A stretch of 64,000 nt of DNA from positions 20,574 through 84,573 of the forward strand of contig CAYUCC010000015.1 in assembly GCA_964443225.1 (NCBI GenBank). Reading direction: 5' to 3'. The translations under genes were made by a program, and so were the position numbers. How positions within the stretch are numbered: position 1 is the first letter of the stretch; every line of letters starts with the position of its first letter. The DNA comes from SSC4 sp964443225. GTDB taxonomy: Bacteria; Chloroflexota; Anaerolineae; SSC4; Amarolineaceae. The notes under the pieces were generated by a model. That model did no database searches. It worked only from the letters and a program-made list of their open reading frames with translations, and was not told the origin of the DNA. Below are positions 1 through 7,608 of the stretch, in pieces.

Positions 1-286
1 CCGAAAAAATGGGTGTTCCATCGACCGTAAACAACAGCGGTACCGCGGCCAGAATGAACGGCGCCGCCAGCATGGCGCGCTTGAGTACGTAACCGACACC
101 CAATTCCGATGCGATCTCGATGCTGAGCATGACCGCAAAGAGCAAGATGTAGATCGGCCAGGCGCCGACGGGGGTCAGCGTGGTGACGACGATGAAGGCA
201 ATCGCCAGCACCAGCTTGATGCGCGCATCGAGCTGGTGAATCGGACTGGCTTTGGGCCGGTAGGGATCGAGAAAATGAACATGCAT
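1..286 (-). CDS. cbiQ: Cobalt/nickel ECF transporter T component CbiQ (partial, 3' end outside window)
   Basis: This is the transmembrane T component of an energy-coupling-factor transporter. It joins the metal-binding CbiM subunit to the ATPase CbiO at the inner membrane. The N-terminal 95 residues are visible: a short HFLDPY...SPIHQLDAR stretch typical of CbiQ, followed by hydrophobic helices (LVLAIAFIVV, IYILLFAVML, APFILAAVPLL). The ATG at 286 lies 25 bases after the cbiM stop, so the two are cotranscribed. The C-terminal two thirds, including the coupling helices that contact the ATPase, lie to the left of the window. The family call comes from the N-terminal motif only. Confidence 0.85.
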   Translation of the reverse strand, partial: MHVHFLDPYRPKASPIHQLDARIKLVLAIAFIVVTTLTPVGAWPIYILLFAVMLSIEIASELGVGYVLKRAMLAAPFILAAVPLLFTVDGTPIFS

Positions 287-311
287 GCTGGTCTGACCTA
301 GGCAGTCCCGT

Positions 312-1268
312 TCAACTCGTGGCCGTGGTGCGGCTGCGGCGGGCGCGTGCAATCAAAAATGCAACCGCCCCCACCAACAGCGCACCGATCACGCCGGCGA
401 CGATGGTGGCCAGGGCTTCGTTGGAGACACCCGGCACCAGGTAGTCGGGAATCAGGTTATACTGCGGGGCCTGGGCCGCAGCCAGAAAGCCCTGGTCCTC
501 GGCGACCCGTTCGAGACCGTCAGGATTGCTCGATGCCAGCGGTGAGAGCACCGCCAGAATCAGGGCAATGCTCAACCCCCCAATCCAGATCGCGCGACTG
601 CCCGTGGTTTTGGCCGTGCCGGCCACCAGCAAATCCGGACGCGCTGCATACACGAATCCCAAGGCGCCCACCGTAATCAGCCCTTCCCCAATGCCGATCA
701 GGGCATGGACGGCGGCCATGGCCGGAATGGCGATGTTGGCCGGCGAGATGCCCGATATGGCCAGCTCGAGCGCTACGGCAAGCGAGGCCACGAACACCGA
801 CAGCCAGGCCGCGCTGAAACCGCCTGTAAAAATACCCCAGCGCGCCCCGCGGGCCACCCGCAAGATCGCCGTGTAGGCCATGTATGACACGGCCACGCCA
901 ACGATACCCATGTTGAAGATGTTGGCACCCAATACGATCAGCCCGCCATCCTGGAAGATCAGAGCCTGGATGCCCACCACACACGTCATGACGACGATCG
1001 CCGCCCAGGGACCGAGCAGAATCGTTGCGATGGCCGCTCCCATCAGGTGCCCCGACGTACCACCCGCCACCGTGAAGTTCAACATCTGCCCGGCGAAAAT
1101 CGCCGCCGCCAAAACACCCATCAACGGGACCTGGCGTTCGTTGAGGTCTCTGCCGACGCGCCTTAACGCGTACGCCACCACCACGATCGAAACCGCCCAT
1201 AAGAGCAGCGACACGACGAGCGACAAAAAGCCGTCGGGAATGTGCATTGCCGGCCTGGCCAGAAACAT
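312..1268 (-). CDS. cbiM: ECF transporter substrate-capture subunit CbiM with C-terminal PDGLE/CbiN-like domain
   Basis: CbiM/NikM captures Co2+ or Ni2+ outside the membrane. In the family the metal is bound by the N-terminal amine, His2 of a Met-His terminus and a downstream His. Here MHIPDGFL is present, as is the later GGTSGHLMGAA segment, with about six membrane helices. The C-terminal SSNPDGLERVAED segment plus one helix is a PDGLE (CbiN-like) domain fused to CbiM. The start is ambiguous. A strong AAGGAGG (1273-1279) sits 4 bases before the ATG at 1268, giving a seven-residue leader MFLARPA before MHIPDGF. The ATG at 1247 would make MH directly. Enterobacterial CbiM also carries a cleaved leader before MHI. 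Metal specificity (Co or Ni) cannot be read from sequence. Confidence 0.88.
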   Translation of the reverse strand: MFLARPAMHIPDGFLSLVVSLLLWAVSIVVVAYALRRVGRDLNERQVPLMGVLAAAIFAGQMLNFTVAGGTSGHLMGAAIATILLGPWAAIVVMTCVVGIQALIFQDGGLIVLGANIFNMGIVGVAVSYMAYTAILRVARGARWGIFTGGFSAAWLSVFVASLAVALELAISGISPANIAIPAMAAVHALIGIGEGLITVGALGFVYAARPDLLVAGTAKTTGSRAIWIGGLSIALILAVLSPLASSNPDGLERVAEDQGFLAAAQAPQYNLIPDYLVPGVSNEALATIVAGVIGALLVGAVAFLIARARRSRTTATS

Positions 1269-1344
1269 AGCGCCTCCTTGTATCAAGAACGACGTCGCAG
1301 ATTACAAAATTTGTTGTTGCAAAGTTTCGCAGGAAGTGAGGGGT

Positions 1345-1373
1345 ATTGTAGCACGCGAGGTGGGGTGCGTCAA
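1345..1373 (-). promoter_or_regulatory. Vegetative promoter for cbiM-cbiQ
   Basis: On the minus strand TTGACG (1373-1368) and TACAAT (1350-1345) are separated by 17 bases. The predicted start near 1338 leaves about 70 bases of untranslated leader, too short for a cobalamin riboswitch. A near-palindrome ACAAAATTTGT lies just inside the transcript at 1304-1314 and could be an operator; that is a guess. Confidence 0.6.
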
Positions 1374-1442
1374 GGGGATTGGGGGTTGGGGATTGGGGGA
1401 TGGGGGATGGGGGATGGGGGATTGGGGGTTGGGGGTTGGGGG
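1374..1442. repeat. G-rich heptanucleotide tandem repeat (GGGGATT/GGGGGTT/GGGGGAT)
   Basis: About nine heptamer units of G4-5 runs separated by AT, ATT or TT fill the gap between the M1 peptidase gene and the cbiM promoter. The pattern matches the heptanucleotide STRR repeats described in filamentous cyanobacteria (CCCCAAT type) and has strong G-quadruplex potential. Sister arrays lie at 6695-6752, 31661-31722 and 61328-61368. Confidence 0.8.
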
Positions 1443-1474
1443 CAGGCTTGCGTATGCAGGGGGGGTGCTGTCGA

Positions 1475-3070
1475 TTATGGTTCTGTCACCCACTCGGCGT
1501 AGAGCGCATCGAGCTGGCAGTTGCAGGTCTTTTCGGCCAGGGCCAGGAAATCCTCGCCGCGGGCGATGCGCCAGCGGAAGTTGGTGAGGTAGTCTTTGAG
1601 GAGCTGGGCGAAGGCCTCGTCGCCCATTTCGGCACGCAGCGCTTCGAGAAACAGAGGTCCTTTGCCGTAGACGATGGCACCGTAGGCACGATCGGCGTAG
1701 GCGTCGACCGGCAGACCGACGGGTTGGTCATTTTCGGCGCGGACGCGGTCCCAGCGCTCGATGAACGACTGCCGCGCGCCCTCGCGCCCGCGTGCACCGT
1801 ACTGGTCGGCGTAATAGAGCATGGTGCTGTACTGCGCCAGGGCTTCGTCCAGCCAGGGTTCTTCCACCTGGTCGTTGCCGACTTCGTTGTACCACCACTG
1901 ATGGGCCACTTCGTGGGCTGTCGCAAACTCGAAGTAGGTGTCCTCTCCTTCGTAGATGCGGCTGGCCATTGCGATCAATCCGGGGTATTCGACCCCCAGG
2001 GCTTCGTTGGGCGTGGCCACAACGTCGAGTTCGCGGTAGGGGTAGGGTCCAAACTGCGTCTCGAACGTCTCCAGGGCATCGACAGACCAGGACAGGGCGC
2101 GCTCGCCGCCCTCGGCGCTGGCGGGCGGATAGTACGAATTGACCGTGACGCCACCCACCTGCTGGCTCGACTTCTGGTAGTCGGCGCTGGCCACGATGTT
2201 GAACTCGCGCGCCGGTCCTGAAACCAGATGCCAGGTGGTTGTACCATCGCTGTTGGACGTAGTGGTGAGGGTCGAACCGGTGCTGGCAACGACCATGCCG
2301 GTCGGCACGGTGAAAAGTACCTCGTACAGACCGGCATCGGCGGTGGTCACGTCACCCAGCGGTGACGGCACCTCAAGATCCCAACCGTTCGATCCGTAGG
2401 CGGGCACCGTGGGGTAGAACTGGGCCAGGGCCACGACGTTCTCATTGAAGCTGTAAGTGCCGTAGTTACCGCCCGACCCCGACGGAACCGTCGCACCAAA
2501 CTCCAGGTAGATGTCGGTGGTGGCCCCGGGTGCCAGCGGCGTGGTCAACGGTACCAGCAGCGCTGTGTCGGCTGCAGTGAGTTCGGTCGTCACCGGTTGC
2601 CCATCCACGGTGACTTCGGACACGGTCAGGTTGGGGGGTGACGTGCGCAGGTTGGGGTAGAGGCGCAGCGGCAGCTGGGTCAGGGTTTCCCCAGTTTGAT
2701 TGGTGTAATGAATCCACTGGGTGCCGTGCAATCGTTGGGTGTCGGGATCGAAAGCCACCTCGATGCGGTACTGCACCGGGTTTGCCAGGGTCTCGAGTGC
2801 CGACTGGGCCTCGGGTCGCAGCGCAGCCTGGTAACGGCTCCAGTCCTGCCAGTCGGGCAGTCCGGCCTGTGGGCTGGCGGTTGGGCTGACTGTGGGCGTG
2901 ACAGCCGGTGGCGTGTCTTTTGCAGCGGTGGGTGGGGCGGGTGGCGGTGTTGTTCGATCACCAGGCGGCACCACGGGCGCGCAGGCTGCCAGTCCCAGCA
3001 TTACCACGAGGACGACGGCCATCTGCCGGTAACGCCTGGCCGTGGAGCGATACATCCGGGTCAACTTCAT
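1475..3070 (-). CDS. M1-family (gluzincin) metallopeptidase lipoprotein, copy A
   Basis: A zinc aminopeptidase-type enzyme predicted to be anchored outside the cytoplasmic membrane. The N terminus has a lipoprotein signal ending LGLAAC, followed by a Pro/Thr-rich linker. The zinc site is HEVAH at about residues 386-390 with the third ligand Glu 18 residues later (PWLDEALAQYS). The GVEYPG segment replaces the GAMEN exopeptidase motif of classical M1 enzymes. At 531 residues it has the N-terminal beta and catalytic domains but no room for the C-terminal helical domain. The ATG at 3070 was chosen because GAGGA lies 8 bases upstream; an earlier ATG at 3085 would overlap the neighbouring gene. It is the last gene of the surface operon. 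Confidence 0.88.
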   Translation of the reverse strand: MKLTRMYRSTARRYRQMAVVLVVMLGLAACAPVVPPGDRTTPPPAPPTAAKDTPPAVTPTVSPTASPQAGLPDWQDWSRYQAALRPEAQSALETLANPVQYRIEVAFDPDTQRLHGTQWIHYTNQTGETLTQLPLRLYPNLRTSPPNLTVSEVTVDGQPVTTELTAADTALLVPLTTPLAPGATTDIYLEFGATVPSGSGGNYGTYSFNENVVALAQFYPTVPAYGSNGWDLEVPSPLGDVTTADAGLYEVLFTVPTGMVVASTGSTLTTTSNSDGTTTWHLVSGPAREFNIVASADYQKSSQQVGGVTVNSYYPPASAEGGERALSWSVDALETFETQFGPYPYRELDVVATPNEALGVEYPGLIAMASRIYEGEDTYFEFATAHEVAHQWWYNEVGNDQVEEPWLDEALAQYSTMLYYADQYGARGREGARQSFIERWDRVRAENDQPVGLPVDAYADRAYGAIVYGKGPLFLEALRAEMGDEAFAQLLKDYLTNFRWRIARGEDFLALAEKTCNCQLDALYAEWVTEP

Positions 3071-3081
3071 AGTCGGTATCC

Positions 3082-4614
3082 TCATTGGGCGGCTGGTGCT
3101 GCTGCCAGGATCCATTCCTGGTAGATCGTCTGCAGGGATTTGCCACTCATCTGTTCCGCCATGCTGATGAATGCTGCAGGATTGGCTTCGTCGAAGCGGT
3201 ACCGTGCCACGTAGGCGCGCAGGATGCGGAAGAACGCATCGTCACCCACGGTCTGACGGACAGCGTGGAAGAACAGGGCCGCCTTGGCGTAAACCATCGT
3301 TTCGTAGGTGCCGGGTGCAAAGGCGGTCGCCGGCTGATCGAGCGGTGCGTCGAGTCCGTTGCGGCGCGCGTAATCGACCGGTATTTGCCAGCGGGTCGTG
3401 AGCAGCTCGTCGGCCGCGGCCTTACCATGCACCGCTTCCTCGTACAGGTAGGTCGAGTATTCGGCGAGACCCTCATCCAACCACGGCAGCCGCACGGGAT
3501 CACTGCCCACCAGGTTGTACCACCACTGGTGCGCCACTTCGTGGGCGATCAGAAACTCCAGGTCCTCCTGACGCTCGCGGTACAGGTCGATGCCCAACAG
3601 GTCCAGCCCCGGATATTCCATGCCGCGGTATTCGAGCGGTGAAGCTACGATGTCCATTTGTGGGTACGGATAGCGGCCAAAGGTGTCATGGTAGACGCGC
3701 AGCGCGGCCGCGGCGTAGGTCAGCGCCTTTTCGCCCGCGGCTTCGTCACCGGGCAGAAAGTAGGAGTTGACGGTTGTGCTGTAGGCCTGGGTGGAGCGCA
3801 CCTGGAAGTCGGGTCCCATGGTCATCATGAACTCGCGATTGGGACCGCTCACCCAGCGCCAGGTGTTCGTGCCGTCCTGGTTATCGGTGCGATCGAGCGG
3901 TGTGCCGGTGGCAATCACGGTGAAACTCGCCGGCACGGTAGCCGTCACCTGGTACAGCGCCGATTGTGAAAAGGCCAGGTCCCCGAAGGGGGCCGGCGCA
4001 TCCAGATTCCAGGGCGGGGTTGTCTGTGACGCCGGTGCCGTTTCGTCGAAGACGGCCAACATGGGATACGCGACAGGCAAATTGACGATGCCAGACTTTT
4101 CGCCAAAGAGGACGTAGTCACTGGCCGGTGCCGGATAGCTTACCTCGAAATCGAACTCGACGCGCACCGCACTGCCGGGTGCCAGCGGCTCGCTGAGGTT
4201 GAGCCGCAGTGCCGACCGGTCGGCGGCGTAGGTGTAGGGTACCGCCTCACCGTTGACCGTCACGTTGGACACTTCCATGTCCCCGGCCAGCTGGGGCAGA
4301 TTCGGGAAAAGGCGAAAATAGAGGTCGTACCACAATTGAGCGCTCGGGTTGGTGACTCGTGTCACCTGGTGACCCTGAATGGTGTTCGTCGTCGTGTCGA
4401 CGTCAAAATCGATGGAATACTCGGTCCAATCGCTGCGCGTATCCAGAACATAGCGCACGCTCTCGGCCAGGGCAGGACGGTAGGTGGCCCAGGGATCGGT
4501 TGGTTCGCGTCCCAACAGCGTACAGCCCGCCAGGGCCGCCAACAACACCGCGGCCAGACCCAGGCTCCGCGTCAACGCACACAGGCGACCGGACAAAATA
4601 ATCTCGCGGATCAT
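3082..4614 (-). CDS. M1-family metallopeptidase lipoprotein, copy B
   Basis: A paralogue of the adjacent downstream gene with the same plan: lipobox LLAALAGC, N-terminal beta domain, GMEYPG motif, HEVAHQWW zinc motif (HEVAH at about residues 358-362) and PWLDEGLAEYS supplying the Glu ligand. It is predicted to work on peptides at the cell surface. The start ATG overlaps the stop of the upstream small secreted-protein gene in an ATGA, which implies translational coupling. It ends 11 bases before the ATG of copy A. The two copies are clearly diverged, so this is an old tandem duplication. Confidence 0.88.
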   Translation of the reverse strand: MIREIILSGRLCALTRSLGLAAVLLAALAGCTLLGREPTDPWATYRPALAESVRYVLDTRSDWTEYSIDFDVDTTTNTIQGHQVTRVTNPSAQLWYDLYFRLFPNLPQLAGDMEVSNVTVNGEAVPYTYAADRSALRLNLSEPLAPGSAVRVEFDFEVSYPAPASDYVLFGEKSGIVNLPVAYPMLAVFDETAPASQTTPPWNLDAPAPFGDLAFSQSALYQVTATVPASFTVIATGTPLDRTDNQDGTNTWRWVSGPNREFMMTMGPDFQVRSTQAYSTTVNSYFLPGDEAAGEKALTYAAAALRVYHDTFGRYPYPQMDIVASPLEYRGMEYPGLDLLGIDLYRERQEDLEFLIAHEVAHQWWYNLVGSDPVRLPWLDEGLAEYSTYLYEEAVHGKAAADELLTTRWQIPVDYARRNGLDAPLDQPATAFAPGTYETMVYAKAALFFHAVRQTVGDDAFFRILRAYVARYRFDEANPAAFISMAEQMSGKSLQTIYQEWILAAAPAAQ

Positions 4615-5078
4615 GACGCGGGTGGGTGCGGGCGACGCAGCAGTATACCCGCGGCGATCAACCCGCCCGCGGCCAGGAGTGCCAGCATCACCAGCGATGG
4701 CAGCGGCAGATCACCACCCGCCGTGGGTGGTGTGGTGGGGCTGGGGACGCTGGGATCGGGTATGTCGACGATGGTGATGTCGGAATCGGGTCTACCGGGG
4801 TTGGGTGAGCTGGGCGTCACCGAACAATCGGGGTTCACCGCATAAGTGACGTAACCGCCGGTGAACAGGAAGTGGAGGGTGCCGCCGCCGGCGCGACACA
4901 CGTCGGCCACGCGCGCGTTGAACTGGTCGACGGTCACGCATGCCCAGGGTTCCGCTGCGGTACCCTGCCCCCCGGTCAAAACGTCGGCACTGCAGTAATA
5001 GTCTCCGGCGGCGCTCATGGCAGGTACCATCAACAAACTCACGAGAAGCACACCCATGCAGACTGCGAGGTATTTCAT
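4611..5078 (-). CDS. Small secreted protein with PPTAGG C-terminal sorting-type signal (B)
   Basis: About 155 residues. A signal peptide ends near MVPAMSA, and a Cys-containing mature region (DYYCSADVL, AEPWACVT, DVCRAGGGTLHF) follows. After a Pro/Ser/Thr spacer comes PPTAGG, then a hydrophobic helix (LVMLALLAAGGLIAAGILL) and a RRP tail. Motif, helix, then basic tail is the layout of sortase substrates, though this is not LPXTG. It shares the GGNG/PWAC..GGGTL core and PPTAGG end with the upstream gene, so the two are paralogues. The ATG at 5078 has GGGGAG 9 bases upstream; an ATG at 5120 overlaps the upstream stop (TAATG) and is possible. Function unknown. Confidence 0.75.
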   Translation of the reverse strand: MKYLAVCMGVLLVSLLMVPAMSAAGDYYCSADVLTGGQGTAAEPWACVTVDQFNARVADVCRAGGGTLHFLFTGGYVTYAVNPDCSVTPSSPNPGRPDSDITIVDIPDPSVPSPTTPPTAGGDLPLPSLVMLALLAAGGLIAAGILLRRPHPPAS

Positions 5079-5119
5079 CGATTCTTTCTCCCCGTCACTC
5101 GATCGGGCCGGTTTGGACA

Positions 5120-5605
5120 TTACGCGCGGGTGGGCCGCCAGCGCAGAGCAACACCAACGGCTAATACCACCACACCGATCACCGCTGCGCCCATCAGGAT
5201 CAGCGGCAGCAGCGACTCACCACCGGCGGTTGGAGGTTGGTCAGGACTGACGGCAGACTGCACAGTACACGCAGCATTTTCGAGCAGTTGTACCTCGTAG
5301 GTGACGAAACTGTCACCCACGCTCCGGTATAGGGTGCCGCCGCCGTTGGTGCAAATCGTATTGAGCACCGCCTCCAGCTGCGTTTCGTCTGCGCAGGCCC
5401 ATGGGGCGGTGGCCGATCCGTTGCCCCCCGGGCCTGCGCTCGCATTGCAGAAGTAGACATTTTCGGCACTGGCCGCTAACGGCAGCATGCACAGCCCAAC
5501 CAGGGCCACGATGATGCAAAGCCAGTACGCCGTGTGTGATCTGTTGTCTGATATCACTGAATATGCCTCCTGCCGACCTTCTGATCTTCTCTTCTTCGCG
5601 ACCAT
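5120..5605 (-). CDS. Small secreted protein with PPTAGG C-terminal sorting-type signal (A)
   Basis: A signal-like helix (WLCIIVALVGLCMLPLAASA) precedes a Cys-bearing region (VYFCNAS, APWACADE, ICTNGGGTLYR, ENAACTV). The C terminus is PPTAGG, a hydrophobic helix (PLILMGAAVIGVVVLAVGVAL) and a RWRPTRA basic tail. It resembles the next gene along its whole length. Start is uncertain: ATG at 5605 gives about 35 residues before the signal helix, no convincing ribosome site is visible, and a TTG at 5644 is an alternative. It sits between the TPR gene and its paralogue in the surface operon. Likely a surface-attached protein; no known family recognised. Confidence 0.7.
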   Translation of the reverse strand: MVAKKRRSEGRQEAYSVISDNRSHTAYWLCIIVALVGLCMLPLAASAENVYFCNASAGPGGNGSATAPWACADETQLEAVLNTICTNGGGTLYRSVGDSFVTYEVQLLENAACTVQSAVSPDQPPTAGGESLLPLILMGAAVIGVVVLAVGVALRWRPTRA

Positions 5606-5649
5606 CGTGGCTTCGCGTGAGACAATGGCATCTTTTGTGAACAATGGTC

Positions 5650-6594
5650 TTACCGGTTCGTATCCGGCTCGGGTGATGGTGCGGGCTCGACCGGATTGGA
5701 TTGTCCGTACAGCGTCAGCAGTTCGGCCCGTGCCCGCCGCGTGAGGCGCGTATCCTGGCTGTGAACGGCAGCTTTCTCGAAAGCGGCTGCCGCATCGTCC
5801 ACGCGGGCGAGATCACGGTAGGCAAGGCCCATGTAGTAGGCGGCTACCGCATCGTTGGGTGATTCTTCCAACACGCGAACGAGCAGCCTCACTGCCTCCT
5901 GCGAACGATTCTGAAGTGCCGCCACGGCTCCCAGGCCGCGCCGCGCTGCCAGGTGTTGGGAGTTCTGGTTCAGCACCGTTTGCCAGGCCTGTGCCGCTTG
6001 ATCCAGCCGGCCCCATTCGAACTGGATGGCAGCCCACTGGGCCCGCGCATCCGCCTGCGTTGGATCGAGTTCGAACGCACGCTGGTAGGCGGTCAGGGCG
6101 GCATCGAGCTGGGCGGCTCGGTAGTAGGCATGGCCTAAGTTTGCAAACGCCACCGCCTGGCCCGGGTTGAGCGTTACCGCCGCCTGCAGATACGGAATCG
6201 CCGCCGCGGGCTGCTGCAGGCTCAACAAGGCGGCCCCCACGTTGTTCTGTGCGGAGGCCAGGGACCCATCCAGGCGAATCGCCTGCTGAAAATGGTCCAA
6301 TGCCTCGGCGGCGCGGCCCTCGGCAAACAACAGGGTGCCCAGGCTGTCGTGCAAATCGGCCGAGCGGGCGTGTAAACGCAGCCCAATGCGCAGCCACGGC
6401 TCGCCACGCGCTGGTTCCCCCGCATCCAGGGCCTGGTTGGCGACCCAACGGCCCCCAGAGGCCACCAACAAAGGCGTGGCCAAGGCGCTCAGCAGGATCA
6501 CCAACCCCACAACGGCCACGAGCCACGCCCATCGACGCCAGCGTAATGGTTGGGGCGTAGAACTGGCTATCGATTCGGTGTCAGGCATGGGCAT
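5650..6594 (-). CDS. Membrane-anchored tetratricopeptide repeat protein
   Basis: 314 residues. One N-terminal membrane helix at about 21-46 (WAWLVAVVGLVILLSALATPLLV) is followed by roughly six 34-residue TPR units with the usual A/G/Y-F-P spacing, for example AEALDHFQQAIRLD, AAIPYLQAAVTLNPGQ and AALTAYQRAFELDPTQ. TPR arrays bind partner proteins, so it probably acts as a scaffold on the outer face of the membrane. It is the first gene of the operon that encodes the PPTAGG proteins and M1 lipoproteins. A second ATG two codons later (6588) is possible. Confidence 0.82.
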   Translation of the reverse strand: MPMPDTESIASSTPQPLRWRRWAWLVAVVGLVILLSALATPLLVASGGRWVANQALDAGEPARGEPWLRIGLRLHARSADLHDSLGTLLFAEGRAAEALDHFQQAIRLDGSLASAQNNVGAALLSLQQPAAAIPYLQAAVTLNPGQAVAFANLGHAYYRAAQLDAALTAYQRAFELDPTQADARAQWAAIQFEWGRLDQAAQAWQTVLNQNSQHLAARRGLGAVAALQNRSQEAVRLLVRVLEESPNDAVAAYYMGLAYRDLARVDDAAAAFEKAAVHSQDTRLTRRARAELLTLYGQSNPVEPAPSPEPDTNR

Positions 6595-6658
6595 CGATCC
6601 ATTGCACCCGCAGCAGATGAACCCGGCGGCGTGGGAACGGTTTTAGTGAGCTGTTGAA

Positions 6659-6687
6659 AATATACCATGGTTTGTCTTTGCGTGCAA
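6659..6687 (-). promoter_or_regulatory. Promoter for the TPR/secreted protein/M1 peptidase operon
   Basis: Minus-strand TTGCAC (6687-6682) and TATATT (6664-6659) are 17 bases apart. Start predicted near 6652, about 58 bases before the TPR gene. It diverges from the sortase promoter, with a G-rich heptamer array between them. Confidence 0.55.
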
Positions 6688-6694
6688 GCTGGTT

Positions 6695-6752
6695 TGGGGG
6701 ATGGGGGATGGGGATTGGGGGATGGGGACTGGGGGTTGGGGGATGGGGGGGG
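6695..6752. repeat. G-rich heptanucleotide tandem repeat
   Basis: GGGGGAT, GGGGATT, GGGGACT and GGGGGTT units, about eight in all, of the same class as 1374-1442. It lies exactly between two divergent promoters, so any G-quadruplex here could affect both. Confidence 0.78.
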
Positions 6753-6785
6753 AATCTCAGATTGCGGGTTGATCACGACGCGATG

Positions 6786-6813
6786 TTGACGGGAGGCGGT
6801 GAGTGGATATAAT
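6786..6813 (+). promoter_or_regulatory. Promoter for the sortase gene
   Basis: TTGACG (6786-6791) and a consensus TATAAT (6808-6813), spacer 16. Start near 6820, 33 bases before the GTG. Confidence 0.65.
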
Positions 6814-6852
6814 ACGCCAATCAACAACGATTTTTGAGCATGGAGAAAATAC

Positions 6853-7593
6853 GTGAGTGGTGCTTCTGGTGCGTGGCGGCGTGGGGCGAGCACGGTTCTG
6901 ATGGGTGCTGGGGTAGTCATCCTCCTCGCGACGGGTATCGTCTGGCTGCAAAGTCGTCTCACGGAACAGAGTCTGGCCCAGGCTCGCTACCTGGCCGCGA
7001 CACCGGAGGCCTCGCTGACACTTCCCCAGGCGATGCCCACGGTCACACCGCTGCCCATCATCGCGCCAACCGCTACACCGCTGCCGCCGGCCGAGCCGGT
7101 GGTGCGTCTGCAAATCCCCCGCCTCAAGGCAGACCGCGCCGTGATTCCCATCGGCATGCGTCCCGACAAGGATGGCAGCCTGATTTGGGACACCGAGGCC
7201 CTTTTCGCCAACCGCAGCCGGCCAGACCTGGTTGGCCAGCTGGTCGGCTCGGCCAATCCCGGCCAAAACGGTAACGTAATCCTCACCGGGCACAATTACA
7301 ACCAGGGGCGTTTCAACTGGAAGGGTGTGTTCCTCAACCTGGAGAGCCTGCAGCCGGGAGACGAAATTTTGGTCGACGTCCAGGGTGGCCAACGTTTTAC
7401 GTACCGCGTCGAGAGTGTGAACGAGGTACCCTGGCGAGACAAGTCGGATGCCGAATGGGCGCGGCACGTGCAGTTTCTGGGGGCCTCGGACAACGAGCAG
7501 CTGACCCTGGTCACGTGCGGTGGCGCGGCGTTCTACCCGTTCCCCGCGCGCGTCTACGTGGTGGCGCACCTCGCCGAGACGGCTGCGCCGTAG
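6853..7593 (+). CDS. Sortase (class E/F-like transpeptidase)
   Basis: A membrane-anchored cysteine transpeptidase that cleaves C-terminal sorting signals and joins the protein to a cell-surface acceptor. One N-terminal helix at about 16-32 is followed by a Pro/Thr linker (to about 82) and the sortase beta-barrel. Catalytic residues are visible: His147 in LTGHNY, Cys222 in LVTCGG and Arg233 in PARVYV. The GTG start has GGAG 7 bases upstream. It diverges from the operon encoding two PPTAGG-tailed secreted proteins, its obvious candidate substrates. It resembles the single-sortase types of Actinobacteria and Chloroflexota more than class A or B. Confidence 0.9.
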   Translation: MSGASGAWRRGASTVLMGAGVVILLATGIVWLQSRLTEQSLAQARYLAATPEASLTLPQAMPTVTPLPIIAPTATPLPPAEPVVRLQIPRLKADRAVIPIGMRPDKDGSLIWDTEALFANRSRPDLVGQLVGSANPGQNGNVILTGHNYNQGRFNWKGVFLNLESLQPGDEILVDVQGGQRFTYRVESVNEVPWRDKSDAEWARHVQFLGASDNEQLTLVTCGGAAFYPFPARVYVVAHLAETAAP

Positions 7594-7608
7594 AGACGCC
7601 ATCACACC

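Noticed and set aside
1287..1474. Cobalamin riboswitch upstream of cbiM
   Set aside because: The leader after the predicted promoter is only about 70 bases and has no B12-box-like sequence.
4611..5605. Canonical LPXTG anchors on the small secreted proteins
   Set aside because: The motif is PPTAGG; calling it LPXTG would be wrong even though the layout is sortase-substrate-like.
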